From: Bacteroidetes bacterium HGW-Bacteroidetes-8
GTDB lineage: Bacteria > Bacteroidota > Bacteroidia > Bacteroidales > UBA932
Assembly: GCA_002840895.1 (NCBI GenBank)
Contig: PHCZ01000001.1
Coordinates: 414,278-478,277, forward strand
Direction of reading: 5' to 3'
Length of the DNA stretch: 64,000 nucleotides
Below are positions 52,938-62,506 of the stretch, piece by piece. The notes beneath the pieces were generated by a model. The model worked only from the letters and a program-made list of their open reading frames with translations, made no database searches and was not told where the DNA came from. A program made the position numbers and the translations under genes. Numbering within the stretch: position 1 is the first letter of the stretch; every line of letters begins with the position of its first letter.

Positions 52938-53687
52938 ATGGGATACGGGAAATGGATAAGTGGAGCAATAGGGTGGGCGTTAGGCGGGCCTATTGGAGGG
53001 GTTATCGGGTATTCAATAGCCTCCTTACTTGAGGGAGGTTCAAAGAGTGAGGAGCAAGGGGCCGGGGGTTTTACCGTTCACAGGGGAGCCTACTCAAGAA
53101 CAGAAGAGAGAAATAGTTTTCTTGTAACGCTACTTGTGCTCTCATCTGCAGTTATGAAGGCAGACGGGAGAGTTATGAAGTCGGAGCTGGATTATGTCAA
53201 GCAATTCATAATATCAAATTTTGGAGTTGATGCAGCTGCCGAAGCAACAAAATATCTGCAGGATATTTTAAAGAAAGAGGTTGATATAAATTCAGTTGGA
53301 GCTCAGATTCAGCGTTATATGAACATAGAGGCGAGAATCCAACTCCTTCACTACCTTACAGGTATTGCCAAAGCAGATGGCCTGGTAAGCACATCGGAGC
53401 TGAAGGTTCTTAGAGAGATTGCCCTGGCGATGTCACTTTCGCACCGTGAAAGCGAAGCTATATTTGCAATGTTTGATAGTGGTATAGATGCTGCTTATCA
53501 GATTTTAGAGGTTGATAAAAGCATTACAGACGAAGAGCTTAAAAAAGCTTACAAACAACTTGCAAGAAAACACCACCCGGATAAAGTTTCGCATCTGGGT
53601 CCCGATATACAAAAATCTTCCGAAGAGAGATTCAAAAGAATCTCAGAAGCCTATGAAAAGATTAAGAGGGATAGAGGTATATCATAA
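52938..53687 (+). CDS. TerB/DnaJ domain co-chaperone (DjlA-like)
   Basis: N-terminal Gly-rich membrane segment, TerB region MKADGRVMKSELDYV, C-terminal J domain with HHPDKV. Confidence 0.88.
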   Translation: MGYGKWISGAIGWALGGPIGGVIGYSIASLLEGGSKSEEQGAGGFTVHRGAYSRTEERNSFLVTLLVLSSAVMKADGRVMKSELDYVKQFIISNFGVDAAAEATKYLQDILKKEVDINSVGAQIQRYMNIEARIQLLHYLTGIAKADGLVSTSELKVLREIALAMSLSHRESEAIFAMFDSGIDAAYQILEVDKSITDEELKKAYKQLARKHHPDKVSHLGPDIQKSSEERFKRISEAYEKIKRDRGIS

Positions 53688-53716
53688 ATAACAAGGTTAT
53701 AAATATCCATAATAAT

Positions 53717-54157
53717 ATGAGTAAGACAGATTTAAAAAAAATTTTATCTATAGCCGGAGAACCCGGTCTATTTCGTTTCGTAGCTCAGGCAAATGCAGGT
53801 GTGATTGCTGAATCTCTATCCACCGGGAAAAGAAACCTATACGGACTTAGTGCCAGGCTTACAACTCTTTCGGAAATATCTATCTATACCAGCGACCAGG
53901 AGGTCTCTTTGATGGTAGTGTTCGAAAAGATGAGAGAACTTCTTGGAGAGAGTGATGCTCCGCTGGCAAAATCTTCTCCGGAAGCTTTGAAATCTTTCTT
54001 TGAAACAGCGCTACCGGATTACGACAGAGATCGCTTCTATGTCTCACATATGAAAAAAGTTGTAGACTGGTATAGTCAGCTAAAAAAATATGCATCTCTG
54101 GATTTTGAAAAACCGGAAGAAAAGCCGGAAGATAAGGAGAGCTCCACAAAAGAGTAG
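53717..54157 (+). CDS. DUF5606 family protein
   Basis: LKKILSIAGEPGLFRFVAQANAGVIAESLSTGKR. Confidence 0.8.
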   Translation: MSKTDLKKILSIAGEPGLFRFVAQANAGVIAESLSTGKRNLYGLSARLTTLSEISIYTSDQEVSLMVVFEKMRELLGESDAPLAKSSPEALKSFFETALPDYDRDRFYVSHMKKVVDWYSQLKKYASLDFEKPEEKPEDKESSTKE

Positions 54158-55480
54158 ATGATTAGTAAAATACAACTGATAACTTTAGGCTGCTCTAAGA
54201 ACAGAGTTGATTCCGAACATCTGCTTAAACAGATTTTTGATTCCGGTATTGAGATACTACCGGAGGGCAGAGACCTTTCAAAAGAGAGGGTTGGGGCAAT
54301 TATTATTAACACTTGCGGCTTTATTAAAGATGCCAAAGAGGAGTCTGTTGAGACGATCTTTGCTGCAGTTGATGCAAAAATCAGAGGATATACAGAAAAG
54401 ATTTTTGTGTTTGGATGTCTCTCTCAGAGATATCGTACAGAGCTTGAAGCCGAAATTCCTGAGGTAGACGGCTTTTTTGGCGCATTCGATGCTCGGTCTG
54501 TTGTACGCGCACTAGGAAAAGAGTGGAACTCTCTTCTCGATAACAGAAGGTACCTGACAACTCCCTCTCACTATGCATATTTAAAAATATCAGAAGGTTG
54601 TGACCGTATTTGCTCATACTGTTCAATCCCCCTTATTAGAGGCACACATACGTCGGTTCCTTTTAATGACCTTTTGGATGAGGCAAAACACCTTGCACAG
54701 AGTGGTGTTAAAGAGCTCATTGTGGTTGCACAAGACACAACCTACTACGGGGTAGACCTATATAAGGAGAGGAGGCTCGCTCAACTTTTGGAGGCTCTGT
54801 GTGATGTTGACGGCATAGAGTGGATAAGAGTTCTCTACTCATACCCGGCGGCATTCCCGGAGAGAGTTCTTGATGTTATGGCTTCAAATCAAAAGATGTG
54901 TAAATACCTGGATATTCCGCTTCAACACATAAACGACAAAGTTCTTGCAAATATGAGAAGATCTGTGGATGGAGATAGTATCCGCGCTTTGGTAAGAAAT
55001 TTTCGGGAGAGAGTACCGGGAATTGTACTAAGAACAACAATGATTGTTGGACATCCCGGAGAGAGTAAAGGTGCATTTGAAGAGCTTATCAATTTTGTCT
55101 CCGAAGCAAAATTTGAGAGACTTGGTGCATTTACCTACTCTCAGGAGGAGGGTACCTGGGGTGCCCAAAATCTTAAAGATTCAATTTCTGAGAGAGTTAA
55201 ACAGGAGAGATACCAGAGGTTAATGGAGGTGCAATCACATATCTCAATGGATTTCAATTTATCACGGAAAGGGAAGATAGAGAGAGTTTTGGTTGACTCA
55301 TTTAGTGATGGTGTTTTTACAGCAAGAAGTATGAGTGAGAGCCCCGAGGTTGATGGAGAGATTCTTATTGGATCGGATACTTTTTTAAACGGTTTCAATC
55401 CTAACAAAATTATTGGTACATTTGTTGATGTGCGAATAGATAGTGCAGATGAGTACGATCTGACAGCAACTTTTGTTTGA
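54158..55480 (+). CDS. rimO: Ribosomal protein S12 methylthiotransferase
   Basis: ITLGCSKNRVDSE, INTCGFIKDAKEESVETI, ISEGCDRICSYCSIPLIRG, TRAM-like C-terminus. Confidence 0.97.
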   Translation: MISKIQLITLGCSKNRVDSEHLLKQIFDSGIEILPEGRDLSKERVGAIIINTCGFIKDAKEESVETIFAAVDAKIRGYTEKIFVFGCLSQRYRTELEAEIPEVDGFFGAFDARSVVRALGKEWNSLLDNRRYLTTPSHYAYLKISEGCDRICSYCSIPLIRGTHTSVPFNDLLDEAKHLAQSGVKELIVVAQDTTYYGVDLYKERRLAQLLEALCDVDGIEWIRVLYSYPAAFPERVLDVMASNQKMCKYLDIPLQHINDKVLANMRRSVDGDSIRALVRNFRERVPGIVLRTTMIVGHPGESKGAFEELINFVSEAKFERLGAFTYSQEEGTWGAQNLKDSISERVKQERYQRLMEVQSHISMDFNLSRKGKIERVLVDSFSDGVFTARSMSESPEVDGEILIGSDTFLNGFNPNKIIGTFVDVRIDSADEYDLTATFV

Positions 55481-55506
55481 TTTTAAATTTAAATAGACTT
55501 TAAACT

Positions 55507-56253
55507 ATGAAATTACTTGAAGGAAAGGTGGCCCTTATTACAGGCGCTGCCAGAGGTATAGGAAAGGCGATTGCAGTTAAGTATGCATCAGAGGGTGCAA
55601 ATATTGCCTTTACCGACCTTGTGATTGACGATAATACAGAGGCTACAAAAAAGGAGCTTGAGAGTTACGGAGTAAAAGTTGTTGCAATTGCCTCCAATGC
55701 TGCCTCATTTGATGAAGCTCATAAGGTTGTTGAGGATGTTGTTAAAGAGTTCGGTAAGCTGGATATTCTGGTTAACAATGCCGGTATTACCAAAGATGGT
55801 CTTATGATGCGAATGTCCGAACAGCAGTGGGATATGGTCATAAACATCAATCTAAAAAGTGCCTTTAACTATGTGCACGCTGTTACCCCTGTAATGATGA
55901 GGCAGAAAGCCGGTTCGATCATAAATATGAGCTCTGTGGTTGGGGTAGGCGGCAATGCCGGTCAGGCAAACTATTCTGCCTCAAAAGCCGGTATGATTGG
56001 TTTGACAAAATCAATTGCTCAGGAGCTTGGCTCAAGAGGAGTTCGCTCCAATGCTGTAGCTCCCGGGTTTATCCTCACAGATATGACTGATAAACTTCCG
56101 GATGAGGTGAAAAAACTTTGGGCAGAGCAGATACCGTTAAGAAGGGGAGGCTCCCCTCAGGATGTGGCAAACGTATGTCTCTTCCTTGCGAGTGATCTAT
56201 CCTCTTATGTAACTGGTCAGGTGATATCTGTCTGCGGTGGTATGAAAATGTAA
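55507..56253 (+). CDS. fabG: 3-oxoacyl-[ACP] reductase
   Basis: ALITGAARGIGKAIA, LVNNAGITKDGLMMRM, YSASKAGMIGLTKS. Confidence 0.95.
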   Translation: MKLLEGKVALITGAARGIGKAIAVKYASEGANIAFTDLVIDDNTEATKKELESYGVKVVAIASNAASFDEAHKVVEDVVKEFGKLDILVNNAGITKDGLMMRMSEQQWDMVININLKSAFNYVHAVTPVMMRQKAGSIINMSSVVGVGGNAGQANYSASKAGMIGLTKSIAQELGSRGVRSNAVAPGFILTDMTDKLPDEVKKLWAEQIPLRRGGSPQDVANVCLFLASDLSSYVTGQVISVCGGMKM

Positions 56254-56282
56254 CCATATATTAATTTAAAATCTCTTGAGTT

Positions 56283-57140
56283 ATGAAGGGGTTCTTGTGG
56301 GTTATTATTGCAGGGGTAGTTATCTCCTCCTGCAATTTGCAGCAAAACAGCGTCCAATCTTTTAAGAAAGGTCTTAAAGTGATGATCCAGGTAGACTTCG
56401 AAGGAGTTACCGGAGTAGTTAATTTTGATGAAATCTATCCCGGCCACCCCCACTTCGAGAGAAACGCCACTATCCTTACTAAGGAGATAAACGCTGCCGT
56501 TGAGGGTGCAGCTGCAGCCGGGGCGACTACAATTATTGTAAGAGATGGTCACGCAGGAAACATCAATGTAGACCCCCAGCTTTTAGATAAAAGGGCTATG
56601 TTAACACGAGGCAGACTCCCTGGTACCCCTCACACTATGGTTCTTGGGATCGATTCTACATTTGATGCACTTCTGTTTATTGGTGCTCACTCCAGAGCCG
56701 GGGTAGAGAACGGCACCCTATCCCACACAATGTCACTAAAGGTTTTAGATTTCAGAATCAACGACAGGCCTCTTTTTGAAGCAGCATATAACTCTCTCTA
56801 TGCAGGGCAATTCGGAGTGCCGGTTCTCTTTCTTGCCGGTGATGATGCTGCCTGCAGGGAGGCAATAGAGAATTTTGGAAATATAGATACTGTTGTTACA
56901 AAGTACTCTTTCGGAAGAACTTGTGCAACTAGTAAATCTCCCGAGGTTGTCTATGACCAGATAAGAGAGGGTGTAGAGAGATCTCTGATCAATTTGAATA
57001 AAGGTTGTATCTTTAAAATGGAGAGACCATACAGGATGGAGGTTAGAGTAAAAACAGACGAATTTGCAGGGGAGAAAACTGTAACAGCCATATCCGATAC
57101 ACTCGAAGTTGTAATGAAGAAATTCTGGGAAAACTTATAG
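56283..57140 (+). CDS. M55 family D-aminopeptidase-like lipoprotein
   Basis: Lipobox VVISSC; IQVDFEGVTGVV, IIVRDGHAGNINVD, LFIGAHSRAG, GVPVLFLAGDDAACREA. Confidence 0.88.
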   Translation: MKGFLWVIIAGVVISSCNLQQNSVQSFKKGLKVMIQVDFEGVTGVVNFDEIYPGHPHFERNATILTKEINAAVEGAAAAGATTIIVRDGHAGNINVDPQLLDKRAMLTRGRLPGTPHTMVLGIDSTFDALLFIGAHSRAGVENGTLSHTMSLKVLDFRINDRPLFEAAYNSLYAGQFGVPVLFLAGDDAACREAIENFGNIDTVVTKYSFGRTCATSKSPEVVYDQIREGVERSLINLNKGCIFKMERPYRMEVRVKTDEFAGEKTVTAISDTLEVVMKKFWENL

Positions 57141-57143
57141 TAT

Positions 57144-58106
57144 ATGAAAACACTATATCCTGTTAAGGGGCTAATATTTTTGGTTTTTGTTATTATTCTG
57201 AGCTCTTGCGGGCCTGCAGTACAATTCTTTAACATCGATGAGAGAGTTGCCCCACTTCACCCTGTAAACTTTGACAACAGATCAATTTCTGTTTATGTCT
57301 CTATCTATGGCGGAGAGGTAGATGAGAACCTTTTATTTAAAAACGACTCTGCCCAAATGTCAAATCTGGCAACCGGGATTGCTTCATCACTCGAGAAAAA
57401 CCTTCTTCTTGATGAGGGAGCGGTCTATGTTTTCAATCACTATCCCGAAAGTGGGTTTAAATACAATATGGAGTATATTCAATCACTCTCTGCAGCATCC
57501 AATTCGGATGTTCTGGTGGTAGTAGATACACTTGTAGTAGGTAGAACTCAAATTATGAATGATTTAAAATCTCCGGTAACACAATCTTACAGGTCAAATT
57601 ACGTTTTTGCACCAATCAGAACCGTTATTAATGTTTTTGACGGAATAACAGCAGAGAGATTGGGAAGGATAGACCAAAAAGATACAGTATATTGGGAGAT
57701 ACTCTCCAGAAGCGATGCAAGAGAGAATGCTATAAAATATAAAGCGGTGGAATCTATGCTAGTAGTTGCCACTACATTGGGAGAGGATATTGTGACGACA
57801 ATGTTCCCGCAGTGGAAAACCGTAGGGAAATACCTATATGTCTATCCTGTATCCACCTGGCAAAAAGCGTATGAATACTCGCTGGAGTTCAAATGGAGAG
57901 AGGCTATGGAAATATGGTTAGAGGAGATATCTCACCAGGATGCAATACGTGCCGCATCTGCCGCTTATAATATTGCCCTGGCTTGTGAACTTACAGATAG
58001 ACTTGAGTTGGCAATTGAGTGGATTGATGTCTCAATCAAGAAGTTCCGTTTGCAGGGTGTTTCAAGTTATAAACAGAGTTTGATTGAGAAGCTTGAAAAG
58101 AGATAA
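57144..58106 (+). CDS. DUF6340-like lipoprotein
   Basis: Lipobox ILSSC; conserved-looking secreted protein with TPR-like C-terminus. Confidence 0.6.
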   Translation: MKTLYPVKGLIFLVFVIILSSCGPAVQFFNIDERVAPLHPVNFDNRSISVYVSIYGGEVDENLLFKNDSAQMSNLATGIASSLEKNLLLDEGAVYVFNHYPESGFKYNMEYIQSLSAASNSDVLVVVDTLVVGRTQIMNDLKSPVTQSYRSNYVFAPIRTVINVFDGITAERLGRIDQKDTVYWEILSRSDARENAIKYKAVESMLVVATTLGEDIVTTMFPQWKTVGKYLYVYPVSTWQKAYEYSLEFKWREAMEIWLEEISHQDAIRAASAAYNIALACELTDRLELAIEWIDVSIKKFRLQGVSSYKQSLIEKLEKR

Positions 58107-58323
58107 ACTAAAGCCGGCTACAGATCCTGAGTATCTCAGACAAAAGAGGGAGGCAGGAGTGAGAAAGCATAGAAAGACAATTCTTTTTAATGACAAAGAG
58201 TTGGAAGCTATTGATATCTACTGTAAAAAATATAAGGTTAAGTCAAAGACCAAATTTTGCAGAGAGGCAATAATATCTGCAATTCTCAAACAATTTGAAG
58301 AAGATCATCCAAAGCTGTTTTAA
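58084..58323 (+). CDS. Small basic protein, ribbon-helix-helix-like
   Basis: RKTILFNDKELEAIDIYCKKYKVKSKTKFCREAIISAILKQFEED; overlaps the upstream gene by 23 nt. Confidence 0.6.
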   Translation: MRSLKRDKLKPATDPEYLRQKREAGVRKHRKTILFNDKELEAIDIYCKKYKVKSKTKFCREAIISAILKQFEEDHPKLF

Positions 58324-58330
58324 GAAAAAA

Positions 58331-58655
58331 AGGTGGGTCTGTAAGCCGGATTCTGTACTTCTTTCGAAGCCTCTGTCATCTATCTGATGCAGCCTACCCC
58401 CCGGCATCGGGCGAGCAGCCCTCAATCACCGGTATATGTGGCCTTGCAGGAGACTGTTCGTACCCTCACAATGTCGCCATAATGAGTCGTGGGCTCTTAC
58501 CCCGCGTTTTCAACCTTACCTCACAAAAAGGCGGTTATTTTCTGTTACGATTTGCCTAAAGTTACCCCCAGCTGTGCTTTCCACAGAGTCTTGCTCTATC
58601 CTGTCCGGACTTTCCTCCCCTGCATAAGCAGAGGCGACAGAGCGACCCACCGGCG
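58331..58655 (-). ncRNA. rnpB: RNase P RNA (bacterial class A)
   Basis: Minus strand contains GGGGAGGAAAGTCCGGAC and CAGAATCCGGCTTACAGACCCACC; ends pair GGTGGGTC/GACCCACC; T-run at 58331-58325. Confidence 0.95.
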
Positions 58656-58656
58656 A

Positions 58657-58664
58657 CAAAGGTA
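58657..58664 (-). promoter_or_regulatory. Putative -7 box (TACCTTTG) of rnpB
   Basis: CAAAGGTA on the plus strand just upstream of the rnpB 5' end. Confidence 0.5.
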
Positions 58665-58695
58665 GAAAAAAGGAGGAGGAGTTACTAAAAATATG

Positions 58696-58703
58696 TATAT
58701 TTG
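58696..58703 (+). promoter_or_regulatory. Putative -7 box (TATATTTG) for the TPP-riboswitch operon
   Basis: TAnnTTTG match 18 nt upstream of the aptamer. Confidence 0.5.
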
Positions 58704-58720
58704 CACTGCATTAACATAAT

Positions 58721-58795
58721 GCTTGGGGGTGCCCTTTGGGCTGAGATCATACCCTTTTCACCTGATCAGGATAATGCCTGCGAAGGGAAAGCGAA
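58721..58795 (+). promoter_or_regulatory. TPP (thiamine pyrophosphate) riboswitch, THI element
   Basis: GGGGGTGCC...GGGCTGAGATCATACCC...CACCTGATCAGGATAATGCCTGCGAAGGGAA. Confidence 0.96.
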
Positions 58796-58835
58796 TCTCG
58801 TTTAACGTACCCCCCTGCAATAAAAATAATTAATA

Positions 58836-61049
58836 ATGAAAAGATTAGCTTTATTTTGCGGGGTCATTTTTTTACCTTTATTATCCCAGGCCCAAGATTC
58901 AGGGCAAAAAGAAAAGGTAGCACAAACAAAACTGGACAGTGTTGTGGTAGAGTCATTCAGGGGAGGAAAAAACACCCCTGTAACTCACTCAACAATGGAT
59001 ATTAATCTATTAAAAAAGCAATCGCCCGTCAGCTCTGTCCCGATGGTTTTATCACTGATGCCATCTGTTGTATCTTCAACAGAAGGGGGTAACGGACTTG
59101 GTTACTCCTCTCTTAGAATAAGAGGAAGTGAAAGTTCCAGAATAAATGTCACTCTAAACGGAATTGCCCTTAATGATGCCGAGTCACAAGAGGTTTTCTG
59201 GGTTAATATACCCTCATTTACATCCTTTCTGCAGGATGTTCAGGTACAGAGAGGGGTGGGAACCTCAACCAACGGACCTGCTGCTTTTGGAGCCAGTATC
59301 AATATGAGAACCCTCTTTACGGCACAGGAGCCATATGGAGTTGCAGATTTTAGCATTGGCAGCTATAACACTTTTCTTGCAACAGTGGGTGCAGGCTCAG
59401 GACTTTTAAAGAACGGGCTCTCGTTTGACCTTCGCTACTCCCGTAACAGAGGAGATGGTTATATAAGAAATGCAAAAACAGACCTTGGCTCTCTCTTTGC
59501 TTCTGCAGGATGGTTTAAAGGTGATAACTCATTAAAATTAACCTATATAATGGGAGACCAAAAATCCGGAATAACCTGGGAGGGGATATCTAAAGAGCAG
59601 ATGGAGAGCGACAGAAAATTTAACTCTGCAGGATCATATTACGACAAAGCGGGAAATCTTCAATTTTACCAAAATGAGACTGATAACTATATTCAACACC
59701 ATATTCAGGCGCACTTTATCCATAGGATATCTGAGAAGATGATATGGAGTTCAACCATTCACTTTACCAAAGGTGACGGCTATTATGAGAATTATAAAAA
59801 CAACCGCAAATTCTCGGAGTATGACTTACCTGTTCAGAGGGTTAAAGAGATAGAGTACACAAGATCAGATATTGTAATAAGACAAGCGCTGGACAACAAT
59901 TACATCGCATTAAACAGTTCACTTTCATATAACAGTAAAGAGTTTAACTCCACTGCAGGTGTAACCTACTCATACTATGACGGAGACCATTTCGGGAATT
60001 TGATTTGGAGTATGTACGACAATAACATTCCCGAGAACCACCAATGGTACCTGAACAAAGGATTTAAAGCAGACCTCTCTGCTTTTGCCAGAGTAGAGAA
60101 AAATTTAGGCAGCAAAGTGGTAGCCTTTGCAGATTTACAATACAGAAGAGTAGTTTTTACACTTGGGGGAGAGGATAAAGATTTTGCTTCACTGGATTGG
60201 AAAGGGGAGTATAACTTTATCAACCCTAAGGCCGGGATTACAATTAATATAGACATTGCAAATCAGTTATATGCATCTGTTGCGGTCGGGAGAAAGGAGC
60301 CGGGAAGATCGGATATAAAGGAGTCAGTTAAGGCACTCACGGCAGCAGATGTAAAACCGGAGAGAGTGATAGATTACGAGGCCGGTTATCGCTATAATTC
60401 AAAAAAAGTAGCTCTTTCTGCAAATCTCTATTTTATGGAGTATAAAGACCAGTTGGTACCTACCGGGAAGCTAAGTGAAACAGGGTATATAATAAAGGAG
60501 AATGTAGAGCGCTCTTTCCGCAGAGGGATTGAACTCTCCTCATCCTGGAAACCTATCACCTATTTGGGTGTTGATGCAAATTTGACGTTGAGCACTAACA
60601 AAATCCTGAATTATACCTGGTTTCTGGATCAGTTTGACGAGAACTGGAATTTAGTCTCCCAGAGAGAGGTAAAATTTGACAACAGCCACATTGCATTCTC
60701 TCCATCGGTAACAGGTATGGGTATGGTTACTCTACTCCCCAATAAAAGCTCTTCAATAACTGTTCACGGGAAGTATGTAGGCAAACAGTATCTGGATAAT
60801 ACCTCTAATTCAGCTAGATCTGTTCCCCAATACTTTGTTTTAGGGCTGAGTGCATCTAAAAGTTTTGAAGTTAAAAGCGAAAGATATCTGGATATTCAAC
60901 TGTTTATAGATAACATTCTAAACAGAAGATACTACTCAAACGGTTGGGTCTACAGTGCAGAGTTTTTAAATGGCGATGCTTACAGTGAGGAGGGTCTATA
61001 CCCACAGGCAGAGATAAACTTCACAGCTAAAGTATCTTTTCGATTTTAA
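58836..61049 (+). CDS. TonB-dependent outer membrane receptor, predicted thiamine/precursor uptake
   Basis: Plug LRIRGSESSRINVTLNGIALNDAESQEVFWVNIPSF; beta-barrel ending in aromatic residue (KVSFRF); downstream of the TPP riboswitch. Confidence 0.92.
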   Translation: MKRLALFCGVIFLPLLSQAQDSGQKEKVAQTKLDSVVVESFRGGKNTPVTHSTMDINLLKKQSPVSSVPMVLSLMPSVVSSTEGGNGLGYSSLRIRGSESSRINVTLNGIALNDAESQEVFWVNIPSFTSFLQDVQVQRGVGTSTNGPAAFGASINMRTLFTAQEPYGVADFSIGSYNTFLATVGAGSGLLKNGLSFDLRYSRNRGDGYIRNAKTDLGSLFASAGWFKGDNSLKLTYIMGDQKSGITWEGISKEQMESDRKFNSAGSYYDKAGNLQFYQNETDNYIQHHIQAHFIHRISEKMIWSSTIHFTKGDGYYENYKNNRKFSEYDLPVQRVKEIEYTRSDIVIRQALDNNYIALNSSLSYNSKEFNSTAGVTYSYYDGDHFGNLIWSMYDNNIPENHQWYLNKGFKADLSAFARVEKNLGSKVVAFADLQYRRVVFTLGGEDKDFASLDWKGEYNFINPKAGITINIDIANQLYASVAVGRKEPGRSDIKESVKALTAADVKPERVIDYEAGYRYNSKKVALSANLYFMEYKDQLVPTGKLSETGYIIKENVERSFRRGIELSSSWKPITYLGVDANLTLSTNKILNYTWFLDQFDENWNLVSQREVKFDNSHIAFSPSVTGMGMVTLLPNKSSSITVHGKYVGKQYLDNTSNSARSVPQYFVLGLSASKSFEVKSERYLDIQLFIDNILNRRYYSNGWVYSAEFLNGDAYSEEGLYPQAEINFTAKVSFRF

Positions 61050-61053
61050 AATT

Positions 61054-61623
61054 ATGGACTATTCAGAGATATTCGGAGCAGTTACAGGTATTATTTATGT
61101 AATACTAGAGATTAAACAGAAAAAGTCGATGTGGATTGTGGGTGCTGTATCTGCTCTCTTCTATACCCTGATATTCCTTAATGCAAATCTTTTTGCGGCA
61201 ATGGGGCTGCAGATATATTTTCTTTTTGCAAGCATTTACGGATGGTGGATGTGGAGCAGACAAAATAGCAACGAGGAGATATCAGAACCGATTGTATTAA
61301 AGCTTAGCATAAAGAGGGCAGCCATATCATCTGCATTAGCGTTAGCCGGGTTTCTGTTTCTTTGGTATATCCTTAAAAACTATAGCTCCGACCCTATGCC
61401 TGCTACTGATGCTCTGATAGCTTCATTGAGTATGCTGGCAACCTACTGGGTTACCAACAGATTCATACAACATTGGCATTTGTGGATTGCTGCAGATGTA
61501 CTTGCAATATATATGTATTTCTCTCAGGGACTCTATGCTACTACTGCTCTTTATCTTATCTATATAATTGCTGCTATTGCAGGCATTGTCCACTGGAGAA
61601 AGTTTCGACAGGTTTTGAATTAG
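61054..61623 (+). CDS. pnuT: PnuC-family transporter, predicted thiamine transporter PnuT
   Basis: GAVTGIIYVILEIKQKKSMWIVGAVSALFY, YGWWMW, HWHLWIAADVLAIYMYFSQGLYATTALYLIY. Confidence 0.9.
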   Translation: MDYSEIFGAVTGIIYVILEIKQKKSMWIVGAVSALFYTLIFLNANLFAAMGLQIYFLFASIYGWWMWSRQNSNEEISEPIVLKLSIKRAAISSALALAGFLFLWYILKNYSSDPMPATDALIASLSMLATYWVTNRFIQHWHLWIAADVLAIYMYFSQGLYATTALYLIYIIAAIAGIVHWRKFRQVLN

Positions 61624-61636
61624 CTCTAAAATTTCC

Positions 61637-61644
61637 TATTTTTG
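61637..61644 (+). promoter_or_regulatory. Putative -7 box (TATTTTTG) for the murK-like/murQ/recR genes
   Basis: TAnnTTTG match 21 nt upstream of the ATG at 61666. Confidence 0.4.
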
Positions 61645-61665
61645 GCCGAATTAATAAATTGAAAT

Positions 61666-62502
61666 ATGCGTCTTATTGCAGATAGCGGCTCAACCAAGGT
61701 AGACTGGAGAGCAATCCATAGTGACGGTACTGTTCAGGAGATAACGACAGCCGGAATAAATCCGTTTTTTCAAACAGAGGAGCAAATTATTTACGAACTG
61801 GAACAACATCTGCTACCCGAGATAAGTGCCTCAGTTAATGAGATTCACTTTTACGGAGCAGGGGTATCATCACCGGATAAGGTGAAAATCCTTCAGGATT
61901 GCTTCAGAAAGGTCTTTCCAAAGGCAAACACCAACGCATACACAGATCTTCTTGCGGCAGCCCGTTCACTTTGTGGCAATAAGCCTGGTATCGCAGGGAT
62001 AATGGGAACCGGAGCTAACTCTTGTTTCTTTGATGGTAATGAAATTGTAGATAATGTTCCGGCCTGTGGCTATATTCTTGGAGATGAGGGGAGCGGTGCG
62101 GTCCTCGGGAAAAAATTTATATCAGATTACCTTAAGAGGCAACTTCCTGCAGATCTTAATGCTCAGTTTGATCTTAAATACAATCTTAACTACAGCATAG
62201 TGATAGAGAGGGTATACAGACAACCATTTCCAAACAGGTATCTTGCCACTTTTTCTGTATTCCTTAACGAGAACAAAACTCACCCATACGTGGATAAATT
62301 CCTGAGAGAGTGCTTTAATGAGTTCTTTACAAGAAATATTATGCAGTATGACTACAAAAAATACCCAGTGAACTTAGTAGGCTCTGTGGCATTTCACTAT
62401 AAGGAGATTTTAGTTGATGTTGCATCAAAACTCGGTATTAAAATTGGGAAAATAGTACAGTCTCCCATAGACGGACTGGCAGAATATCACAAATCTTTAT
62501 AA
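61666..62502 (+). CDS. BadF/BadG-type ATPase, N-acetylglucosamine/N-acetylmuramate kinase-like
   Basis: MRLIADSGSTKVDWRAI, GIMGTGANSCFFDG, GYILGDEGSGAVLGKKF. Confidence 0.9.
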   Translation: MRLIADSGSTKVDWRAIHSDGTVQEITTAGINPFFQTEEQIIYELEQHLLPEISASVNEIHFYGAGVSSPDKVKILQDCFRKVFPKANTNAYTDLLAAARSLCGNKPGIAGIMGTGANSCFFDGNEIVDNVPACGYILGDEGSGAVLGKKFISDYLKRQLPADLNAQFDLKYNLNYSIVIERVYRQPFPNRYLATFSVFLNENKTHPYVDKFLRECFNEFFTRNIMQYDYKKYPVNLVGSVAFHYKEILVDVASKLGIKIGKIVQSPIDGLAEYHKSL

Positions 62503-62506
62503 TCCA

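Noticed and set aside
58243-58627. ORFs at 58243-58425 (-) and 58436-58627 (+)
   Set aside because: They lie in RNase P RNA or its edge; structured RNA, not coding.
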